From positions 698,222,656 through 698,286,655 of the forward strand of contig NC_081412.1 of the NCBI RefSeq assembly GCF_030272615.1: a DNA stretch of 64,000 bases, read 5' to 3'. The notes beneath the pieces were generated by a model. That model saw only the letters and a list, made by a program, of their open reading frames with translations. It made no database searches and had not been told where the DNA came from. The stretch is from Cryptomeria japonica. Lineage: Eukaryota; Streptophyta; Pinopsida; Cupressales; Cupressaceae. A program made the translations under genes and the position numbers. Positions 30,564 through 41,893 of this stretch are shown here, one piece after another (the stretch's first letter is position 1; each line of letters opens with the position of its first letter).

Positions 30564-31426
30564 TCTAGATAAATAAGTTTCGAAGCAGTATACTCAAATA
30601 AATACCTTGTTTCTTGCACGTCGCTCTGTTTCCTGGTTGAAATGCCCAAATGCACACGCGTTCGTCTCTCTTCAACTTTCGATTCAACTTAATTTCTCTA
30701 AATACAAATCAAACCATTTGTATGCGTAAAGTGGAATCATGTCTTCAGTGATTTGTTTGAATCACCTATTGAGACAAGTATTTGCACAGTACAAGTGATC
30801 GCCTCACAGACAGAAAACTGAAAAAAAATATTGGAGCCCCCATGACTTTCTCTAGCTTGATGCATTGTTGAGAAAATGTAGAGGATCCAATAGTTCAAAA
30901 AGTTTAAGCGCAAAAAAAGTCAAAACTTCATGAAAGATACATACATTTGATACTTCAGAAAATCATCCATCATGTTTTGTGATTTCTTTTAAAACGATCA
31001 ATGTTTGTTATTGTGATTGTTGATTTGTTTGTTGGATATGATGCTCTGAGTTTGCTGCAAGTTTTGATGTTCTGAATGTACTGCACATTTTGATCAATGC
31101 TTCCCATAGCTGAGTTTTCCTCTTAATGCGGATATGTATAGTGATTACGAAGCCATGGTGGGATGCAGTGAAAGGATATGTGGATAAACCAGGATAGTGA
31201 CTATGCTAAGTATGTCCTGGATAATGTGATAAAATGGTGGGAGATGGTCGATAGTGCTTGACTGTGGATATAACGGTTTGTTAGGATAGATAGATAGAGG
31301 AGTTGTCCTCTCGCGCCTGCTGCCAGATTTTCACCAATTGCTTTTACTGTACCTTTTTATTTGCTTTTTCTTGATATTTTTTGATTTTTTTATTTTTATT
31401 TTCGACTTTTACATGCAGTACACTGC
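30564..31426. other. Unresolved junction between element D and element E
   Basis: 863 bp without coding sequence. The right part (from about 30890) is probably the 3' untranslated region of E, since it directly follows its integrase stop. A purine block on the minus strand, GTCATGGGGGCTCC near 30830-30845, resembles the polypurine tracts of A and B. Neither the 3' LTR of E nor a 5' LTR of D is present: no match to the termini at 43367 or to 1-965 was found. A deletion must have joined the two elements. Confidence 0.5.
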
Positions 31427-32700
31427 TCAAGTGTAGTATTTCTTCAGATGGATGTTGTTAGTTGGTTCATCGAGCACATCTCCTTCTAAAGTTGTTAGCT
31501 GATAAGCACCTGATCCATAGGCTAATATGATGACATAGGGACCTAACCAGTTAGGTTCAAATTTCCCTTTCTTTTCCCGATCTTGTTGATTTCTAGGATT
31601 TTCCTTGAGTACTAGGTCACCAATTTTTAAAAAAATTGGAATGACCTTGTGGTTGTAGCTTCTGCATATGCATTGTTGATATGGTTTGAGGTGAGTGTGG
31701 GCATGTTGGCGTCTTTCATCTAGAAGTTCTAGCTCTTGCAATCGGTTGACTCGATACTCTTCGTCTGGAATTAGTCCTTTCAAAGAGACTCTGAGAGATG
31801 GAATTTCTACCTCTAGGGGTAAAATTGCTTATGATCCATATACCAATGAATATGGTGTAGCTCCTGTAGGTGTGTGGATGCTAGTTTTGTATGCCCAAAA
31901 TGTTGGATTGAGTTGTACATGCCAATCTTTTCTTGCATCATTCACTATTTTCTTTAGGATTTTCAATATTGTTTTGTTGGATGCTTTAGCCTGACCATTC
32001 CCCTCTGGGTAGTAAGGTGTAGAGAAACGATGTTGGATTTTGAATTTTTCACATAGTTCTCACACATCTTGGTTCTTGAAAGGTCATCCATTATCTGTGA
32101 TGATGGAACTTGGATTGCCATATCTGCATATTAGATAATTAAGGATAAAAGAGGCAATTTGTTTCTCAGTCACTGTGGTCATGGGGACCGCTTCAATCTA
32201 TTTAGTAAAATATTTTGTTGCAGTAATAATGAACTTGTGTCCATTTGAAGATGAAGGATGAATTTTGCTGACTAATTCTAGTCCCCACTGGCAAAAGGGC
32301 CAAGATGTTGTGAATGGTTGCAGTTCCTGTGCTGGTGCATGTATAAGATTGCCATGGATTTGGCATTTAGGACACTTCTTTGCAAAATGGTAAGAATCTT
32401 TTTGCATCGTTGGCCAGTAATATCCCATTCTCAAAAAAAATTTAGCAAGAGTAGGACAACTTGAATGTGTGCCACAGATACCTTCGTGAAGCTCTTGTAA
32501 AGAAAAGTCAGATTCATTACGATCAAGGCAACGAAGAAGAGTACTATCTAGACCTCGACAGTACAAAGTATTAGCAATGAGAGTATAACGAGCGGCTTGC
32601 CGGATAAAGTTGTGTTTTTGGTTTCGGGATAGGTCAATGGGTAGGATATTGCTTTTAAGATAGTTGTATATCGGTCCATATAATGGAGAGTCAGAACTGG
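31427..32700 (-). pseudogene. Integrase of element E
   Basis: The zinc domain at about 32480-32360 reads H...GTHSS...CPKCQ (HHCC type) with GYYWPTMQKD between. The core follows with WGLELV (first D replaced by E in this copy), a GNPSSIITDNG segment with the second D, and the YYPEGNGQAKASNK segment with the catalytic E region. In-frame stops occur at 32198 and several times down to 31784. The C-terminal part 31783-31427 is open (118 residues) with LKIGDLVLKE, GKFEPNWLGPYVI and AYQLTTLEGD, the GPY/F-type module, and ends in HLKKYYT-stop. Confidence 0.88.
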
Positions 32701-33241
32701 TCAAGACATAGATAACATGGGATTCAGAATGGTCATAAGTTGGGGAGAACAATTGCTCTACCAGAAACTCATAACGACTCTGTTGCTCTGGAATTTGTAG
32801 TAGTGAAGCGATAGTAGCCATTGGATCGGCTGCTCTGTTGTCCAACCTTGGTATTTGTTCGAAGGTGATGTGTACAAAATATTGTTTGAAATCATCCACC
32901 ATTCGTTTGTATGGGAGCAGCTTGTCGTCCTTTGTCTGATAGTCATTGTTGATTTGATTGATGACTAGTTGTGAATCTCCATAGACTTTTAATTCTATGA
33001 CTCTTCATTCCACGGTCATTTTGATGCCTATAACCAGTGCCTCATATTCAACAACATTATTTGTACATGGAAACATGAGCCTATATGATCTTGGTATGGT
33101 GTGCCCGTCAGGAGTGATGAACAGAATGTCAGCACCTGAGCCATGTTGAGTATAGGATCCATTGTTTGGTGGAAATAGCAAGAACATCTCTGTCCAGAAA
33201 TTTGATCTCCATTGGTTGTTTTCCAGGTAGCAGTGCCTCAT
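32701..33241 (-). pseudogene. Second (archaeal-type) RNase H of element E
   Basis: From 33241: SYTQHGSGADILFITPDG, then SYRLMFPCTNNVVEYEALVIGIK, a stop at 33005, then VYGDSQLVINQINNDYQTKDDKL, and later DNRAADPMATIASL. These are the D, E, D and D-containing blocks of the archaeal-type RNase H found in Tat elements next to integrase. The first catalytic DGS is altered in this copy. The change of frame near 33240 against the preceding RNase H is a later mutation or a small overlap. Confidence 0.85.
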
Positions 33242-33735
33242 CTAGTTGATCTACAATTGCTTGTCCCTTGATAGCTCGTCGCTCTCTGTAGTGGATATCA
33301 AATTCACTGAGAATCATGACCCATTTAGCCAATCTGCATGTAAGAGCTACTTTGCTAAGCAAATATTTGAGAGGATCAATTTTTGCGACTAACTTAATTG
33401 TGTGAGCTAGCATGTAATGCTGAAAATTTTGAGAAGCAAATACCACTGTTAGACAAGCCTTCTCAATGAATGTATAGTTGAGTTCATATCCGTTTAATGT
33501 CCTGTTGATGTAATAGATAGCTTGTTCCTTGCCTTGTTGATCTTCTTGTGCTAATAATTCCCCCAGTGATATATTTGTTGTTGAAATGTAGAGAATGAGT
33601 GACTTCCTTGCTATTGGCGGTACTAGAACTGGTGGGTTCATTAGATATTGCTTGATTTGATAGAATGATTCTACACATTTGGCTTCCCATCTGAATGGTA
33701 CATTTTTATGTAGAAAATGGTTGAATGGTAGACTT
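33242..33735 (-). pseudogene. First RNase H of element E
   Basis: Frame 33641-33129 has LYISTTNISLGELLAQEDQQGKEQ, IYYINRTLNGYELNYTFIEK, LKYLLSKVALTCRLAKWV and LSEFDIHYRERRAIKGQAI, the usual gypsy RNase H linked to RT. It is open for 170 codons but not joined to RT without a frame change near 33690. Strongly similar in order to family members; inactive because of context. Confidence 0.85.
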
Positions 33736-34830
33736 TTATCTGCTAGTTGAGTGATGAATCGCCTGATTGACTGGAGTCATCCTTGTAGAGATCTGAGTTG
33801 CTGATATTCTTTGGTGGTGGCATCTCCATTATGGCTTGTACCTTTATTGGATCCACTTCAATGCCCTTTGTTGAAACTATGTAGCCTAGTAACTTGTCTG
33901 ATATAACCCCGAAAACACACTTCTTAGGGTTGAGCCTGACTTGAAATTTCTCCAATCTGTCAAAAATATTTTCTAAGATGCTTAGATGTTCTGCCTGGGT
34001 AAATGATTTAGCTAGTAAATCATCCACATAGTCCTCCATGAAGGTATGCATCATGTCATGAAAAATTGTTGTCATTGCTCATTGATAAGTTGCCCCTGCA
34101 TTCTTTAGGCCAAAAGGCATGACATTCCAACAATACGGTTACCAAGGACAGGTAAACGTTGTTCTATCTTGATCCTTTGGGGCTATCTTGATTTGATTAT
34201 AGCCCTAAAAACCGTCCATTAGGGATAGCATTGCATGGCCTACTGTGAGGTCTATAATTATGTCGATACTGGGCAAAGGAAAGTCATCCTTTGGACAGGC
34301 TTTGTTGACATCTTGAAAATCGATGCAAATCCTGATGCTGCCATCCGGTTTAGATACTAGTACAATATTGGAAATCCATTCAGCATAGTCGATAGGTCGA
34401 ATAAATCCGATGTCCAATAGTTTCTTCAGCTCAACTTTGACCATGAGTGCTACATGTGGATTCATATTTCTCAGTTTTTTCTTGACTGGTTTAGCTCCTG
34501 GAGTAATGGATAAGTGGTGCATGGTTAATTGCGGATCAATCTCGGGCATATCTGCATATGACCAAGCAAAGTTGATTTGTTTTTCTTTGAAAAATTGGAT
34601 AAACTCTGATTTTTCTTCCTCTGTCAAAGATTCTGCAAGGTGTATGTTTTTGGCTGCTTCTGTTGTACCAATGTTGATTGATTGAGTGGGCTCAATCAAT
34701 ATGGGTGATCGCTCCTGATAATGTTCAGGAAGAGTGTGAAGTCTCCCATCTTTAGGTGCCTTAAAAAGGTTTTCACCCTCAGATGCGTCCTTTATTTTTA
34801 CTTTTTTGTGATCTATTGCTGCCATTGACT
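33736..34830 (-). pseudogene. Reverse transcriptase of element E
   Basis: 34825-34205 carries the connector and RT motifs FIRPIDYAEWISNIVLVSKPDG, RICIDFQDVNKACPKDDFPLP and SLMDGF, then a stop at 34205. Further stops between 34204 and 34080 interrupt the WNVMPFGLKNAGATYQ block. 34075-33743 has DYVDDLLAKSF (YVDD intact) and the thumb with LNPKKCVFGV and LLGYIVSTKGIEVDP. B shares nearly all of these motifs but ends shortly after YVDD. Confidence 0.9.
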
Positions 34831-35367
34831 GGTTTTCAACAGTAGATTTTTATTATGTTCATTTTGGTGACTGAGAGACTTGGCACTCCCCTGATTGCAG
34901 ATGTCGTTACTTTGTTCACTGGTAGAGTTTATTTCCGGGTTAACGATACATAAGTAATGGATAATGGATTCATCATTTGGGAAAATTGATATGTCATGAT
35001 TTTCAGGTTCGTCCCAGTCTATGAGGTCAAGAAAGATAAGTGGTAAGGAGTCATTAGGTGGATCAAGATCAGTTGTTGTAAGTGTTAGGATGGAGGTATC
35101 ATCGTGTTTGGCTGGGATATTAAATAAGTTAAGGATTTCGTCGAGGTCTTCAATGGTATCATCTTCTGTGTAGACTTGCTCGTAATGTCGTTGCTCATTT
35201 TCCTTGGCGTCATAGATATTTTGTGGACCAAATTCAGGGAGTCTAGGTTTTGCATCATGTTCTTCTTGAGAGATGGGTGTATGAATGTCATTTGCAGCAA
35301 TATATTCGGTGATATTAGAACAGCTACCCCATTCATAGTCATTTGAATCAGTCTCAGAGGTATTATC
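34831..35367 (-). pseudogene. Protease-RT linker of element E
   Basis: Acidic low-complexity region with several stops. One frame reads ...DWDEPENHDISIFPNDESIIHYL, which aligns with the point where B has its in-frame TAG (LF-stop-NDEAIIDFL). In E a sense codon (Pro) stands there, so the stop in B is not a shared feature of both elements. Confidence 0.7.
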
Positions 35368-37404
35368 CTAGATTCTGGCAGTGTTGTGGACGGGTATGTT
35401 GTAGGGTGAAAACAGGTCTTTGATGATTGATACAAGTCTGATAGTTATCTCGAATTCTGTGTCAGATCCTGCTTCCACTCTTTGCATTTGTTCATATATT
35501 GTCTCTCCTCGGGGAGGAATGATTTTATCAAGAGGTGATTCCTCTTTGTTGGACACTGGTTCTTGAACATGATGTACTTCGACAGTAGATGCTTCCTTAT
35601 TTTGATTGATGGGTTTCTCTTGATGTTGCTTTCGTTCTTGATTTTCACATTCTTTGTGTATTGTCTCTGATGATTCAAATAGTGCTTCCTGCCATGAGTC
35701 CTCCTTGTATTTCTTCTTTGCCTTCCACTGAGGTTTTGGGTATTTTCTTGGTGTCTTCCTTGGTGGTAGAGTGTATTCATAGCCCAATCCTGTTTTATCT
35801 TTACTGAATTGTGAAGGAGGATCCAATGGTTTTGTGATGCCTTCCTGACGTTTGTCGATAGGTCCTTTGCCATTGTATCTCATGTGTTGCACGACTAAGT
35901 AACCTTTTCCATATAGGTGTGTTGGTATAGCTACCTCCATAGTAGCCGCTCTGTCTTCTTCCTCATCCTTATATAGCCAACTAAGGATGTCTTTTTCCCC
36001 TAATTCATGTGCTAGAGTGCCTAGTTGGATAAATTTGCCATCAAACTTGGTGATAGGTTGTGTTGCTTGATGTGTTGATGTTGTAGGTAATCCATGAGAT
36101 TTAGGCGATGCTGGTAAGTTGGCTAAACACAAAGGTTCCAAAGAGTATTCTCCCATACCTTGCTCTTTGATTTTCATTTTCTGCTTGAAATCCATAGATA
36201 GCGATTTAGACTTTTCTTGTTGAATAGTTGGTGTTGAGGAACTTTGTCTTTCTCTATTATGTGGAACCAAGTTGTCTTGGGCTGCCCCCTTAGCATTACA
36301 ATGTTGAAATGGGTTATGATCTGCTGATATAGAAATCTCCTGACCATTGTAGGGGAACTTAACACACTGATGATAAGTAGAAGGTACTGCTTGCATTTCA
36401 TGTATCCAAGGTCGACCCAATAAGATATTATATGTGAGGTCTATGTCTAAGACTTGGCACATAGTGTCATTTTGTATTGGTCCTACTTGAATTGTTAACA
36501 TCACTGTTCCTTTGGATGATCTTTCTTCATCATCATATGCTTTGATAGTGATCTTTTTGCATGGATCAATAGATTGCTCAGAGAAGCCTAATGCACGGAA
36601 AAGTTTCAAGGTACAGATATTGAGTCCAGCTCCTCCATCTATTAATAATTTTTTGACTTGATGCTTGTAGACGAAAACTTCAATGTGGAGTGGAGTATTG
36701 TGTGGATGGCTCAATGAGATATTATCATGCTCAAAAAAGGTAAGGTTATGAGGCCCTGTCATATGAGCCACCATGGCTTGGAATTTGTCAGCATCTAGAT
36801 CTTGAGGTACATTTGTTTCCAATAGTGCTTGTTCTAAGATGTCCTTGTGTTTTGGCGAAAGTTTTAGCAACTCCAGTATAGATATTTGAGCAAGAGTTTT
36901 GCACAGTTGACTGACTAGATCATATTGAATTTTGGGTATGGTGTTTGTTGTTGATGTATACCCCTTCAAGACATATTTTTGAGCTCTGGTTGTTACATTG
37001 ATAGAATCATGTTCACACTTGTCTTTGATTGTGATGATATTTACTTGATTGTCCTCGCATGATATATGATTGATGGTGTTATTGTATATATGATTGATAC
37101 AAGCTCCACGTGTATCATTTGAGTTTGAAGCTCCATCCTTGTTGTAGTTTGGAAGAGGATTCTTAAAGGCTTCATCGTCACCATTTGTCTTGAGACCATC
37201 GATTGTTAAATTGCCTCTATCAATCATGTCTTGAACAATGTTTTTCAGTCTCATGCAATCATTTGTTTGATGACCTTTGTTGCAATAAAAATAACAAAAG
37301 TGTGAGTCATTCCACCAGGGTGGTTTGATTTGTGGTTCAAAGTTGTTGATCGTTGGTAAGGAGATAATTTTGTTTGCCAGGAGTTCTTTGAATGTTGACT
37401 CCAA
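35368..37404 (-). pseudogene. Gag C-terminus, protease and G-patch of element E (open for 678 codons)
   Basis: The frame starts inside gag. A zinc finger near residue 30 reads CYFYCNKGHQTNDC, where B has CEFHQGRGHKTSNC; the first His is Tyr here. The protease at about 160-360 has LLIDGGAGLNICTLKLF (DGG at the active site) and ILLGRPWIHEMQAVPS. The G-patch-like segment at about 490-545 contains MRYNGKGP, RQEGITKPL and DKTGLGYEY. A Lys/Gln-rich tail follows. The stop at 35368 (TAG) comes before the linker. The long opening in an otherwise broken element may be chance or later loss. Confidence 0.85.
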
Positions 37405-38805
37405 GGATTGCCCTAGTGGTGTGTAAATGCGTTTTGGAAAGTTGTTGTTACCTCATGAGTTTGTATTGGGTCCTCGATTGATGTTATTGCTTTGGGTATT
37501 GTTGGCGTTGTTTGCGTTGAGATGATCTTGATTGGTATTTGGTACATAAGTGTTAGTGCCTTGGTTAGCACCTTTTGGATTCTTTGTAGCTTGAGGATTA
37601 CCTGATAACACTAGCACTGGTTGCTTGGATTTTGCATCATTTGATTTGTTTCCTCCTTCATTTCCAGTGTTTTTGTTTCTGGTCCAGAATCTGTATTTGT
37701 CTAAGTTGTTGTTTGGGTTGTTGTAGTTGGATGAATTTGTTCATTCTTTGAAGAATTTCAATGTTCCTTTCTTGACACATGCTTCCTCTACCTGGATGCC
37801 ATTTTCAATTAATTTGGCAAAAGATGGTATGCATTGAAGTTTGAGTATGTAACTCATCTCACTATTCAAGTTGTCGATGAAAATTTCCATCTTTTCCTTT
37901 TCGGGTACATCTCGAGGATATCTCGAAACCATACGTCGCCAACGTTGAAGGAATACCATGAATGTTTCATTGTTTTTCTGCTTGGTATTACAGACATCTA
38001 GCATAGTGATAGCATGTTGAATGTTGTAGGAATATTGAGTTATGAATTTGTTGACTAATTCATCGAATGATCTAACAGGAGGTGTGATTTTGGATAACCA
38101 TTCCATTGTTTGTCCTCCCAAGCTTCTTGGGAATAACCTCATCAAATAGGTGTCATCATGGGCAAATTCAAGACTCGTGGTGCAAAATTCCCGAACATGA
38201 TCACGAGGGTCGCTTTTCCCATCATATTTGTCAAATTTGGGAATATTTGAGTTTGGGGGAAAAGGCACCATGTTTAACAGTCTGTCAAAAGGATAAGGAC
38301 AAATTTCAGTCAAGAAGTACCGTACCGTTGTCCCCTGTTGCATGTCTTACATTTGTCTTTGCAACATTTGCATTTGCTGAGTGAGAGCAATCAAAGGTGC
38401 ATTTGTCTGTCGAGGGAAGGGTTCTTCCCTTGCATTATTTCTAAGCTGAAATGGTGTGTGGTGGGGTATGTTTTTCTCAGGGATGTTTTACTCGGGCAAA
38501 TTCTATTCTGGTAGATTTTGCTTAGGTATGTTTTGTTCAGGGTCACGTACTTCCTCCTCTCTTTGTCGTTCTTGATAGTCATAATATCGAGATCTTGTTT
38601 TAAATATGTTAGTGTCAAAGTCGTCAAGGAGTTTAACTCCTTTACTTGTGAGCATGAGTAGATATTTTTCTTTGTCATTTTCCATGAGTCTTTCCACAAG
38701 TTTTTGAAATGAAGCACTTTCTTAACACTCTTAGAGGAGTTCCTCAGAAATTTCAATGTCTTCTAGATTGGGACACTCAAAAGGATTTGATAATCTTCGA
38801 TCCAT
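37405..38805 (-). pseudogene. Gag of element E
   Basis: An ATG at 38805 begins MDRRLSNPFECPNLEDIEISEEL, soon followed by stops (about 38732 and 38726). Around 38550-38460 a short repeat of the type N-(L/I)-P-E with stops between copies is visible. Capsid sequence 38343-37741 is open: EICPYPFDRLLNMVPFPP, DPRDHVREFCTTSLEFAHDD, FLQRWRRMVSRYP and GIQVEEACVKKG, well matched to B residues 150-330. 37740-37405 is Asn-rich and broken. Confidence 0.85.
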
Positions 38806-38865
38806 GTTGGACTCTGGTTGCATTTCGCTTTGTTTGTTTCATTGAGAGCAAGTGATAGCAGGCAT

Positions 38866-39190
38866 CTAGTAGAAGCTTTCAGTGACAAAAGGAACGAACT
38901 CCTCTTCGATGTTTTGTTCAGGGGTTGGTGGTTCAAACCACGGTATGTTGTAAGTGATGCACTCTTTGGGGAATAAGGCCAGATTGATCTTTCCTCCTTG
39001 ATTTAGTCGTTGACCAAATGTTGATTTTTAACAGAATGCTCTACTCCTCAATGGTTCCTTGTCAAATTCGTTGGTTTTGTCTTGAAGATACAAGCGGATA
39101 TGACGAAGGAATGTTCAATGAGATTTGAAGAGTTGGCGATTGATGTATAAAAATTTATTCTGTTTGGCAAGTTTTATAGAACTGGGTTGT
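38866..39190 (-). pseudogene. Leader ORF of element E, counterpart of the B leader ORF
   Basis: In one minus-strand frame: INRQLFKSH, a TGA (where B has Arg), RHIRLYLQDKTNEFDKEPL, RSRAFC, a stop, then LNQGGKINLALFPKECITYN and PPTPEQN...EEFVPFVTESFY with TAG at 38866-38868. Roughly half of the positions agree with B, and both end in SFY-stop ahead of gag (about 60 bp in E, 440 bp in B). Two internal stops show decay of this copy. Function unknown. Confidence 0.6.
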
Positions 39191-39699
39191 TGTTTCCTCA
39201 ACTTAGTGTTATGATAAATACTCTTTCTTCTCAGAATATGAGGATTAGTCATGCACAAGTGATCAATGGTTTCCTTTGATTTGTTTTGAATTTAGTTATC
39301 TTGTTTTGAAACTCAAGTCTTACTTTATCAAATGAAGGTTTAGATGCCCCCCCACCACAAAGTGTGTCAAATGATATGGAATAAGAGTTTTCCCGATATG
39401 GAAACTCGATTTGACAACTTGGAGTTTAAAACAAGTGTGTTTTTGGATAGAAATCATTTTGATTGAAGGACTTGTTGATACTTTTGATGATGTTTCCCGA
39501 TTTTGATAGGAGAGATGTGTTTTATCTTGCGACTAGTTTTTAGATCAACTTTTTTTTACGGAGAACTTGCTTTGGGAACTGTTTTTGATACTTTGTTGTG
39601 ATTCTCTGTTTGATGAAGCTCACGATGAGGAAAGAAATCTTCTTAAATTGTTTTCAAATTTTTCAAAAATAGCTTCCGTTTTTACCCCTGTTTTCTTAG

Positions 39700-40052
39700 T
39701 TTTTGCTACGCGCTAAGACAGAGATGTAATGCACTACTGAATTTCCTCAACATTCTAGAGAAAAGACTCTACACACTAAGCTGCCCTCTGTGACGTGCTA
39801 ACTGATTTGTTTTGAATTTGTCTTGGTCTAAAAAGTTATGCGCTAATATGTGTCGCCAATGCACTAACTGTTGGTTTCTACGTGCTAATTCTTGATCCTT
39901 ACGCGCTAAGTTGTTGCTTCAACGCGCCAAAATGTTTTCAAAAAGCGCTAAGTTAAAACTACTAGTGTTGGATTTTGATGAAGCGCTAAAGTTCAGAGTG
40001 AATGCGCTAAAGTGAAGTTTGAGTGCGCTAAAGGATGGTTTATAAGCGCTAA
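39700..40052 (-). repeat. Distal GCGCTA-motif cluster in the E leader
   Basis: About 14 copies or one-base variants of GCGCTAA (plus strand), for example at 39711, 39903, 39945, 39983, 40003, 40025 and 40046. Several neighbours are 20-22 bp apart. On the coding strand the core is TTAGCGC, the same core as TAGCGCTATTG in B. Confidence 0.8.
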
Positions 40053-41549
40053 ACTGCCCTGATAGTTTGACTTGGTTGTTTTTCTGCAATTTTTTGAACT
40101 TCGTTTTCAATGATGATGGATGATTTTCTAAAGTAATAAATGAAAGCACGGCACAAAAGAAGCAACCATTTTGCTTAATCTAAACAATGAGTGTATGTTT
40201 TGCGAGGATGTGTTCAAATCCCCAATGTTTTAACAGGTTTAAATACAACAACATACAATTCAGTCGGATTATTTATTCAAGGGTCATAAGTAATATCATA
40301 GCCCACTAGTCTCGATACTCCATTAGCTCAAACAGCCTTGTCACCCCCTAGGGGATGCCCATTTTTTTTTGTCTTTTGCTAGAAATTAACCCAAAGTGAA
40401 TTGCTTCACAATTGAGTAGTTATCTTGGGAGATATATGGTGAGCGATCTTGGGGGTGGATTTTTCCCCACCCTTGCACTATGATATTACAAATGTCTGGA
40501 TACTGCCTCGGCTCAATTTTCTATGCTAAAGTTCGTAATCAGGCTTCCCGTTCGGTCGTCAGTGATAAACTCCCTCAGGAGGCTTCCCAACCTTTAGAAC
40601 AAAGGCTTTACGTATCTCAAGGATACTGGGGAAAGGCTAATCGTTGCACGCAATCGTTGAAAATGACTTTCGTCACTTTCCACTTTTGATTATAGTGGGT
40701 TGGGACACTTGGTGTCAAATTCGTTTCCCACTTAAGTCATTCCTTTCACATCGGCCAAAGAATGGCTTCAAGAGTTTTTCAACCCCTCGGGAAGGCAGGT
40801 CTGCTAAAGGATTTAATGCAATAAATACTGAAAGTGTAAGAGTGGTCTAGTTTTTTGGAGAGCATATTTCTTCCACTTTCGTAGAAAAGCAAACAAGTGT
40901 TCTTTTTAACTTTTATTGCAATGATTTGGTAAAATCTATATGGAGATGTTGCTCCACAAAAACATGGTGTTTATTTTATCCCTTTAAAGCAATGATTCTC
41001 TGATCTAGGAAAAGAGCTTGGTCAACAAAGCAACTTCGATGTTTGGTCAACAAAAGAAATCAATTAAAAGAGGAAAATCTTTCCTCTTTAATTGCGAATG
41101 AATTTGGACATGTGTGATTCTTTTACTTTGCAAAAATTGAAGTGGATCCTTTTATGCACCAAAGGATGGTGAAGTTCTTTTTAAAGCCCTTTGTTTGCAA
41201 AAATAGAAAGATTGCCTTGTTCTTTTTAGGGCTCAAAGTGAAAACATTTCTCCTAAGAAAGCAAGAAAGATGTTTTTTTGTTGTTCTTTTTATTTGCCCA
41301 AAATAAAGATGAGTTCAATTTTATTCAAGTAAGAATTAAAGGAATTTAAATTTTAACTAACTTAGCAAAGTTAGAAAAAATCTAGACTATTGTAACTCTT
41401 AAGCTAAAACTAAGTTCCACTTGGAAGAAACTTTGTCAGAAATCCTGCAAAAAGATCAATTAAAACAGTTAGAAAACATTAGCTCTTGTGGACTTCTACA
41501 AGTCTATATTTAATTGTGGTTACAATTTAATTTTTTTCTTCTGTCTGTG

Positions 41550-41815
41550 ATGCGCTACAAAAAAGACTGTACGCGCTATAGGATAACCAGAATGCGCTAT
41601 CAGACAGACCCAATGCACTTAAATGTTTTTTCGAAAGCGTTGCTCTGTTAAGTTCCCGTGCTGAGACCTACAGGAAAAATGTTAAAAAGTCTATGCGCTA
41701 AGTGATGGTCTGTACGCACTAGGAAGTGAGTCCCATGCGTCGAACAGTGAACCGGATGCGCTGGAATGTTAACCAGATGCACTAAGGGATGTTCCTCGTG
41801 CGCTGATTCTTGTTT
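41550..41815 (-). repeat. Proximal GCGCTA-motif cluster in the E leader
   Basis: About 11 copies or variants (GCGCTACA, GCGCTATA, GCGCTATC, GCACTTAA, GCGCTAAG and others) at roughly 20-25 bp spacing. The cluster sits next to the primer binding site, the same place as the cluster in B. Confidence 0.8.
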
Positions 41816-41870
41816 CCCGCGTACCTGCAAAAGTGGTTAGATTCAAAAACCGATTTGATTAATGGGGTTG

Positions 41871-41889
41871 AGCCCCACGGTGGGTGCCA
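41871..41889 (-). promoter_or_regulatory. Primer binding site of element E
   Basis: Minus strand TGGCACCCACCGTGGGGCT begins four to five bases inside the LTR border. This is a common plant gypsy site, but I cannot name the tRNA with certainty. It differs from the site used by A and B. Confidence 0.75.
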
Positions 41890-41893
41890 AAAA

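Larger units (their letters stand above)
39191..41870 (-). other. Untranslated leader of element E
   Basis: About 2.7 kb between the primer site and the leader ORF. It has two GCGCTA-type clusters (39700-40050 and 41550-41815), a conserved block around 40330-40850 that is similar in order to 19850-20300 of B, and A/T-rich spacers. The ORFs at 40480-40850 on the plus strand are antisense to this leader and show no domain. Confidence 0.6.
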
